Source of the DNA: Bacilli bacterium
GTDB lineage: Bacteria; Bacillota_I; Bacilli_A; RF39; UBA660
Length of the DNA: 64,000 nucleotides
NCBI GenBank assembly: GCA_017450205.1
Contig: JAFSVF010000009.1
Location: 1 to 64,000 of the forward strand
Direction: 5' to 3'
Shown piece by piece: positions 58,518 through 64,000 of this stretch (positions within the stretch are counted from its first letter, which is position 1; each line of letters starts with the position of its first letter). The position numbers and the translations under genes were made by a program. The notes under the pieces were generated by a model. That model was not told the origin of the DNA and did not search any database. It was given only the letters and a program-made list of their open reading frames with translations.

Positions 58518-59522
58518 ATGCAAGAAAGACAAGAGGCTATTTTAAGAGAAATTGTTGAGTCTTATATAAAAACATTTGAACCAGTTCCATCAAAAGCTTT
58601 AGTCGAAAAGTTTAATTGTAGTTCTGCTACTATTAGAAATGATATGTCTAGTCTTGAAGAAATGGGTTTACTTGAAAAAGAACATACATCAAGTGGAAGA
58701 ATTCCTTCAGAAAAAGGATATAAGTATTATGTAGATCACTTAATGAAACCTAAAGATATTACAGGTGAAGATGTTCTTAAACTTCAAACTATACTTAATA
58801 ATAATAATTTAGTTATTAGTGATGCTGTTGAGAAATGCATGGAAATTATTAGTGATATTACACATTATACTACTGTAGTAATTGGACCTAATAAAAGTAA
58901 TAATACATTAAAACAAATTAATATTATTCCACTTGATATTAAACAAGATGGTGATTCAACAGTAGTTGCAGTACTTGTTACTAATCAAGGTGTAGTAGAA
59001 AATAAACAAATAGTAGTTTCTAATGAAATAAACATGAATGAACTTACTAAAACTTGTGAGATTATTAATAAAGCACTTGTAGGAACTCCTTTAGATAAGG
59101 TAATTGAAAGACTTGAACTTGAAATTAAACCTAAGATTAGAGATGTTGTTAAGCAATATGAACAAATTTATAATTTCTTCTCAAATGCATTTCAAGATTT
59201 TGCAATGGAAAAGACTGATGTAACATTTGGTGGTAAAACAAATTTACTAGATTTTAAAGAATATGAAGAACCTAGCAAATTAAAAGAAATGGTTGCAAAA
59301 TTAGAAGATATTGATTTAGTAAAAAGAATAGATACTAAAGATAAAGAAGTTAAGGTTTATATTGGTGAAGAAAATGAGTTTGATCCAGATACAACAATAA
59401 TTAAAACTCATTATGAAGCTGATGGAAATGAAGGAACAATAGCTATTATTGGACCAAAAAGAATGGAATATGAAAAAGTTGTTACACTTTTAAATTTCCT
59501 TAAAGATTATATAGAAAAATAG
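58518..59522 (+). CDS. hrcA: Heat-inducible repressor HrcA
   Basis: 334 residues. The N-terminal winged helix (MQERQEAILREIVESYIKTF; SSATIRNDMSSLEEMGLLEK; HTSSGRIPSEKGYKYYVDHL) is characteristic, followed by the GAF-like dimerisation domain. It binds the CIRCE element directly upstream and is the first gene of the operon, the standard class I heat-shock arrangement of Firmicutes. Confidence 0.97.
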   Translation: MQERQEAILREIVESYIKTFEPVPSKALVEKFNCSSATIRNDMSSLEEMGLLEKEHTSSGRIPSEKGYKYYVDHLMKPKDITGEDVLKLQTILNNNNLVISDAVEKCMEIISDITHYTTVVIGPNKSNNTLKQINIIPLDIKQDGDSTVVAVLVTNQGVVENKQIVVSNEINMNELTKTCEIINKALVGTPLDKVIERLELEIKPKIRDVVKQYEQIYNFFSNAFQDFAMEKTDVTFGGKTNLLDFKEYEEPSKLKEMVAKLEDIDLVKRIDTKDKEVKVYIGEENEFDPDTTIIKTHYEADGNEGTIAIIGPKRMEYEKVVTLLNFLKDYIEK

Positions 59523-59530
59523 GTGAATAT

Positions 59531-60163
59531 ATGAAACATAAAGATAAAGAAGAAAAATGCTGTTGTGGCGAAAACTGTAATTGTGAAGAAAATTGTAATT
59601 GCGATGAAACTTGCACATGTGGTTGTAAGAATGGTGAAGAATGCACTTGTGGAGATACTTGCAATTGTGGTGAAGAATGTGAATGCCATAAAGAAAAATC
59701 ACATCATAGCAATTCACATCATGAAAAAATAGAAAAGCTTGAAAATGAATTAAAAGAAGAAAAAGAAAAAAGTTTAAGAATTCAAGCTGAAATGATGAAC
59801 TTCAAAAGAAGACAAGAAGAAACGCTTGCGACTTATAAAAAATATGCTAACGAATCTATATTAAAAGAATTACTTTTAATCAAGGATAACTTTGAAAGAG
59901 GTTTATCATTAGAAAATGATGAAAATAAAGAAATATTCAAAGGATTTAGAATGATTTATCAAAATATTGATAAAATTCTAGAAGAAAATCAGGTTGTTGA
60001 AATCAATGCAATTGATGTTGAATTTGATCCTGCTGTTCATCAAGCTGTTATGACTGAACATAAAGATGGTGTTAAAGCTGGAATGGTAATTGATTGTTTA
60101 CAAAAAGGATATAAATATAAAGATAGAGTACTTAGACCTGCCATGGTTAAGGTATCTGAATAA
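59531..60163 (+). CDS. grpE: GrpE with cysteine-rich metallothionein-like head
   Basis: 210 residues. The GrpE part (about 65-210) has the long coiled coil ([20 protein letters not shown]), [22 protein letters not shown] and the C-terminal [17 protein letters not shown]. It is the nucleotide exchange factor of DnaK. In front lies an extra domain: residues 10-52 contain 16 cysteines, mostly as C-x-C pairs (positions 10, 11, 12, 16, 18, 22, 24, 28, 30, 32, 38, 40, 44, 46, 50, 52), then a His-rich stretch ([12 protein letters not shown]). The head resembles a metallothionein. The start follows TAGGTGA and the Cys-rich part is in frame with GrpE without interruption. Confidence 0.95.
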   Translation: MKHKDKEEKCCCGENCNCEENCNCDETCTCGCKNGEECTCGDTCNCGEECECHKEKSHHSNSHHEKIEKLENELKEEKEKSLRIQAEMMNFKRRQEETLATYKKYANESILKELLLIKDNFERGLSLENDENKEIFKGFRMIYQNIDKILEENQVVEINAIDVEFDPAVHQAVMTEHKDGVKAGMVIDCLQKGYKYKDRVLRPAMVKVSE

Positions 60164-60183
60164 TAAGAAAGAAGGAATTAAAA

Positions 60184-62001
60184 ATGGCAAAAATTATAGG
60201 TATTGACTTAGGTACAACTAACTCATGTTGTGCAGTATTAGAAGGAGGTTCTCCAGTAGTTATCGCTAATAGTGATGGAGATAGAACTACACCTTCTGTT
60301 GTAGCATTTAAAAATGGCGATGAAATTGTAGGTATTCAAGCTAAAAGACAAGCTGTTACAAATGCAAATAATACTATTTCATCAATTAAAAGATTAATGG
60401 GTACTAGTGAAAAAGTAAAAGCTGAAGGAAAAGAATATACTCCAGAAGAAATTTCTGCAAAAGTACTTATGAAAATTAAAAAGGATGCTGAAAGTTATTT
60501 AGGTGAACCTGTTACTCATGCAGTAATTACAGTTCCAGCATACTTTAATGATGCTCAAAGACAAGCTACTAAGAATGCAGGTAAAATTGCAGGATTAGAA
60601 GTAGATAGAATTGTTAATGAACCAACTGCTGCTGCATTAGCATATGGTTTAGATAAACAAGATACAGCTCAAACTATTCTTGTTTACGACTTAGGTGGAG
60701 GTACATTCGATGTATCTATCCTTGAACTTGGTGATGGAGTATTTGAAGTTAAATCTACATCTGGTAATAACCATTTAGGTGGTGATGACTTCGATAAGAG
60801 AGTAGCTGACTTTATTACTGAAGAAATTAAGAATCAAACTAATGCTGATGTATCTAAAGATAATATGGCATTACAAAGAATTAAAGATGAAGCTGAAAAA
60901 GCTAAGAAAGCTTTATCAACTCAAACTACTACAACTATTAGCTTACCATTTATTGGTATGGTAGATGGATCTCCAGTTAACTTTGAAATGGATCTTTCTA
61001 GAGCTAAATTTGAATCATTAAATAAAGACCTTTTTGATTCAACATTAGTACAAGTTAAGAATGCACTTAAAGATGCTGGATTAAAGAGTAGTGATATTGA
61101 CCAAGTTGTATTAGTTGGTGGTTCTTCAAGAATTCCATACATTCAAGAACTTGTTAAGAAAGAATTAGGAAAAGAACCAAATAAAGGTGTTAACCCTGAT
61201 GAAGTAGTTGCTATGGGTGCTGCTATTCAAGGTGGTGTATTAACTGGTGAAGTTGCTGACTTAGTATTACTAGATGTAACACCATTATCACTTGGTATTG
61301 AAACTTTAGGAGATGTAATGACAGTATTAATTCCAAGAAATACTACAATTCCTACAAGTAAATCACAAGTATTCTCAACTGCTCAAGATAATCAACCAGC
61401 TGTTGATGTTCATGTATTACAAGGTGAAAGACCAATGGCTTCTGATAATAAGACATTAGGAGAATTCCAATTAACTAACATTCCACCAGCAAGAAGAGGT
61501 GTACCTCAAATTGAAGTTACATTTGATATTGATGCTAATGGTATTGTTAATGTTAAAGCTAAAGATTTAGGAACTGGAAAAGAACAAAAGATTACAATTT
61601 CTAATAATACTAACCTAAGTGATGAAGAAATTGATAAGATGATGAAAGAAGCTGAAGCTAATAAAGAAGCTGATGAAAAGAAGAAAGCATTAGCAGATGC
61701 TAAGAACGAAGCTGAACAAGCAATCTTTGCTGCTGAAGGTGCAATTAGAGACCTTGGTGATAAAGTTAAGGATGATGAAAAGAAAGATGTTGCAGAAAAA
61801 ACTGAAGATTTAAGAAAAGCACTAGCTGAAGAAAATCCATCAGTAGATTCAATTAAAGATAAAACTAAAGCATTACAAGATGTTGCTATGGCTTTAGCTG
61901 GTAGAGTATATGAAGAAGCTTCTAAGAATACTGACAATGGTTCAACTGATTCAACTGAAGATGAAGGACCTGCTGAAGCTGAATTCGTAGATAAAAAGTA
62001 A
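60184..62001 (+). CDS. dnaK: Hsp70 chaperone DnaK
   Basis: 605 residues. ATPase domain: [35 protein letters not shown] and [14 protein letters not shown]. Linker [16 protein letters not shown] leads to the substrate-binding beta-sandwich ([16 protein letters not shown]) and the helical lid, with acidic tail [14 protein letters not shown]. Uses ATP to bind and release unfolded proteins with GrpE and J-proteins; three J-proteins or GrpE partners occur in this window. Start after AAGAAGGAATTAAA. Confidence 0.98.
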   Translation: MAKIIGIDLGTTNSCCAVLEGGSPVVIANSDGDRTTPSVVAFKNGDEIVGIQAKRQAVTNANNTISSIKRLMGTSEKVKAEGKEYTPEEISAKVLMKIKKDAESYLGEPVTHAVITVPAYFNDAQRQATKNAGKIAGLEVDRIVNEPTAAALAYGLDKQDTAQTILVYDLGGGTFDVSILELGDGVFEVKSTSGNNHLGGDDFDKRVADFITEEIKNQTNADVSKDNMALQRIKDEAEKAKKALSTQTTTTISLPFIGMVDGSPVNFEMDLSRAKFESLNKDLFDSTLVQVKNALKDAGLKSSDIDQVVLVGGSSRIPYIQELVKKELGKEPNKGVNPDEVVAMGAAIQGGVLTGEVADLVLLDVTPLSLGIETLGDVMTVLIPRNTTIPTSKSQVFSTAQDNQPAVDVHVLQGERPMASDNKTLGEFQLTNIPPARRGVPQIEVTFDIDANGIVNVKAKDLGTGKEQKITISNNTNLSDEEIDKMMKEAEANKEADEKKKALADAKNEAEQAIFAAEGAIRDLGDKVKDDEKKDVAEKTEDLRKALAEENPSVDSIKDKTKALQDVAMALAGRVYEEASKNTDNGSTDSTEDEGPAEAEFVDKK

Positions 62002-62016
62002 GATAATTAAAGAGAA

Positions 62017-62046
62017 TTAAAAGTTCTAGGAAACTAGAACTTTTAA
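62017..62046 (+). other. Perfect hairpin with GAAA loop between dnaK and pepF
   Basis: Thirteen perfect pairs, TTAAAAGTTCTAG with CTAGAACTTTTAA, loop GAAA, without a following T-run. More likely an mRNA-stabilising or processing hairpin than a full terminator; it may lower expression of the downstream genes. Confidence 0.7.
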
Positions 62047-62063
62047 CTAGTGAGGAAGATTTT

Positions 62064-63848
62064 ATGCAAACTTATAATAATAGAAGTGAAGTTCCAGATA
62101 AATATAAATGGAATTTAAATGAATATTTTAAAAATGAAGATGAATTAAAAGAAACTATTAAAAAAACAGAAGAAATGATTAAGATAATTCCTGAATACAA
62201 AGGTACTCTTAAAGATTCTAACAAAGTATTAGAATGTATGGATTTAATATTTGAGACTGGTTTTAATGTAGAAGATATTTATGTTTATACATATTTAGTT
62301 AATGATCAAGAATTAGGTAACTCTAATAGTATGAAGAATAAATCAATTGCTGAAAATTTATATGCTAAATATTCTAGTAGTTTATCATTCTTTGATCCTG
62401 AAATACTTTCTTTAAATGAAGAAGAATATAAAAGCCTTTTTAAAAATAAAGGCTTAGATAAATATAAGTTTGCATTAGATCAAATTTATAGAGCAAAATC
62501 ACATGTTTTAAGTGAAAATGAAGAAAGAATTATTACTGAGATTACTCATGCTGCTGATCACTTTGATGATATGTCATCAACTATGTTAAATAGTGAACAT
62601 GATTATGGTGAGGCTGAAATAGATGGAGAAAAAAGAGTAATTACTCCAACTAATTTAAGAAGTTTTTTAAAGAATAAAGATGCTTCTAAAAGAAAAGAAA
62701 TTAGAGAATCTTATTCAAAAACACTTGAAAACTATGGTACAACTTCTGCTCAATTACTAAATGGTTATGTTTCACTTTCTGAAACTGTATCAAAGATAAG
62801 AAAATATGAAAATTCATGGGATGCTAAATTATTTAATCTAAATATTCCTAATAAAGTATTTGAAACATTAGTTAATGTTGTTGAAAATCATGTTTCTAGC
62901 TTACAAGAGTATTTTAAACTTTATAAAAGTGAATTAGGATTAGATGAATTAACTTTAAATGATTTATCATTAGAAATGAGTAAAAATGAAAAGAAGTATT
63001 CTATTGAGGATGCTCAAAAGTTATGTTTAGATGCATTAAAACCACTTGGTAATGATTACTTAAATCATTTCAAAAAAGTATTTGATAATAATTATATTGA
63101 TTATTGTACTTACAAAGGAAAATGTTCTGGTGGATATTCATTTAATACTTCTACTAAAGACTCAAGAATTTTACTTTCATTTAATGGAGATTTAGAAGAT
63201 GTTTCTACAATTATTCATGAAGGTGGACATAATGTACATCATCAATATGTTAAAGAAAATAATCCTGCATATTATAGAGAAATAAGCTCACTTGTTTGTG
63301 AAGTTGCTAGTTTAACTAATGAATGCTTACTTTCTAGTTATCTTGCTAAGAATGGTGAATCTATTACTGAAAGAAAAGCAGGAATTGATAATATACTAGG
63401 TGTAATTATTTCTAATTTATTTGGTGCCGTTAGAGAAGGTAAAATGGAACAAGATTTCCATAATGAATATTTAGATACAGGATCAATAACTAAAGATTAT
63501 ATGGATAAATTAACTGTTGATTCTTTAAAGAAATATTATGGAAATACAGTTAAATTAGATGAATATGCTAATGTATCTTGGATGAGAAGAAGTCACTATT
63601 ATATGGACTTTTACTTATATAGTTATGCAATTTGTATTTCTGTTGCATCATATGTTGCAAAAAATATTTTAGATGGAGATAGTGAAATGTTAGATAAGTA
63701 TATTAAATTCTTATCTACAGGTGGAGATACATGGCCAATTGATGCTTTCAAAGTATTAGGTATAGATTTAACTGAAAGTAAAGTATATGAAGAAGCTATT
63801 AATTATTTTGATAGTTTAATTGAAGAATATAAGAAAATAAATAATTAG
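62064..63848 (+). CDS. pepF: Oligoendopeptidase F (M3 family)
   Basis: 594 residues with the M3 zinc site HEGGH ([13 protein letters not shown]) and the family motifs [29 protein letters not shown] and [11 protein letters not shown]. Downstream comes the Tyr-rich region [16 protein letters not shown]. It cuts small peptides inside the cell. It stands between dnaK and dnaJ, an unusual place that suggests coupling of peptide clearance to the heat-shock response. Confidence 0.92.
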   Translation: MQTYNNRSEVPDKYKWNLNEYFKNEDELKETIKKTEEMIKIIPEYKGTLKDSNKVLECMDLIFETGFNVEDIYVYTYLVNDQELGNSNSMKNKSIAENLYAKYSSSLSFFDPEILSLNEEEYKSLFKNKGLDKYKFALDQIYRAKSHVLSENEERIITEITHAADHFDDMSSTMLNSEHDYGEAEIDGEKRVITPTNLRSFLKNKDASKRKEIRESYSKTLENYGTTSAQLLNGYVSLSETVSKIRKYENSWDAKLFNLNIPNKVFETLVNVVENHVSSLQEYFKLYKSELGLDELTLNDLSLEMSKNEKKYSIEDAQKLCLDALKPLGNDYLNHFKKVFDNNYIDYCTYKGKCSGGYSFNTSTKDSRILLSFNGDLEDVSTIIHEGGHNVHHQYVKENNPAYYREISSLVCEVASLTNECLLSSYLAKNGESITERKAGIDNILGVIISNLFGAVREGKMEQDFHNEYLDTGSITKDYMDKLTVDSLKKYYGNTVKLDEYANVSWMRRSHYYMDFYLYSYAICISVASYVAKNILDGDSEMLDKYIKFLSTGGDTWPIDAFKVLGIDLTESKVYEEAINYFDSLIEEYKKINN

Positions 63849-63862
63849 AAAGGTCGTTTATT

Positions 63863-64000
63863 ATGGCTGATAAAAAAGATTATTATGAATCGCTTGGTGT
63901 TAGTAAGACTGCTACTGATGCTGAAATAAAATCTGCATTTAGAAAACTTGCTAAGAAGTATCACCCAGATAATAAAGAAACTGGTGATGAAGCTAAATTT
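63863..64000 (+). CDS. dnaJ: Chaperone DnaJ, 3' end beyond window
   Basis: The first 46 codons are present: [20 protein letters not shown] and then the J-domain motif His34-Pro-Asp36 (KKYHPDNKE). It starts 14 bases after pepF behind AAAGGTCG. Its place in the hrcA-grpE-dnaK operon supports the canonical DnaJ, but the diagnostic zinc-finger part lies outside the window. Confidence 0.9.
   Translation, partial: MADKKDYYESLGVSKTATDAEIKSAFRKLAKKYHPDNKETGDEAKF

Noticed and set aside
59490-59717. Minus-strand reading frames opposite the Cys-rich head of GrpE
   Set aside because: They are produced by the repeated Cys/Glu/Asn codons on the other strand and have no ribosome site or promoter.

Overview
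The window comes from a very AT-rich, single-membrane Firmicutes-type genome. I infer an uncultured gut Bacilli lineage close to the RF39/Erysipelotrichales/Acholeplasma side. Supporting signs are the short intergenic spaces, Bacillus-type genes (mraZ-rsmH-ftsL-pbpB, yqeG-yqeH, recD2, hrcA-grpE-dnaK with a CIRCE element), lipoproteins with lipoboxes, and PASTA-type PBP2. TGA is a normal stop codon (for example at 43510 and 45052), so this is not the Mycoplasma/Spiroplasma code. No rRNA, CRISPR array, insertion sequence or prophage was seen.

Layout. 1-3886: a partial unknown gene, an FMN-barrel protein and a MacAB/YknXYZ-like exporter. 3976-8900: a SpoT-like HD domain fused to a P-loop kinase-like domain, an ABC-2 exporter pair, GtrA, and two small envelope proteins. 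8984-14866: a regulator carrying a duplicated XRE-type domain, then a tightly coupled three-gene operon built around an AAA+ ATPase with an unusual Walker A. 14887-18212: an aminotransferase on the minus strand, then a small membrane protein and an anchored beta-helix protein. 18312-18659: a broken gene.

18846-27304 is a nearly complete NAD salvage regulon: nicotinamidase, PncB, Nudix, NMN adenylyltransferase-like protein, PnuC, NadE, NadD, ADP-ribosylglycohydrolase, PncC and two unknown genes. It ends with an NrtR-type regulator whose Nudix box is degenerate. Three copies of one 23-bp inverted repeat lie at the front of the regulon; one sits on the -10 box of its promoter.

27458-34348 holds DNA and ribosome maintenance genes (recD2, rpsT, yqeG, yqeH, mutL). 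34447-36585 is a type IV pilin-like N-terminus fused to about 15 BspA-type leucine-rich repeats. 36730-41168 is the front part of the division and cell-wall cluster. 42276-42519 carries tRNA Lys-Ile-Glu. 42676-49861 holds a glycosyltransferase, a second pilin-headed protein with a LamG-like end, an unknown anchored protein, a stand-alone E2-like acyltransferase fold, and a vWA plus J-domain pair. 49925-50015 is tRNA-Ser.

50042-58415: a DHH phosphoesterase, a ZnuA-like lipoprotein that has lost its metal-binding histidines, rnc, a short smc, an 810-residue unknown coiled-coil protein and a DUF1292 protein. 58439-64000 is the HrcA/CIRCE heat-shock operon (hrcA, grpE, dnaK, pepF, start of dnaJ). 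Its GrpE has a 16-cysteine metallothionein-like head. Transcription signals are unusually uniform: extended -10 boxes (TG-n-TATAAT or TG-n-TAAAAT) typically lie only 16-24 bases before the start codon, and many ribosome binding sites read AGGTGA(T).
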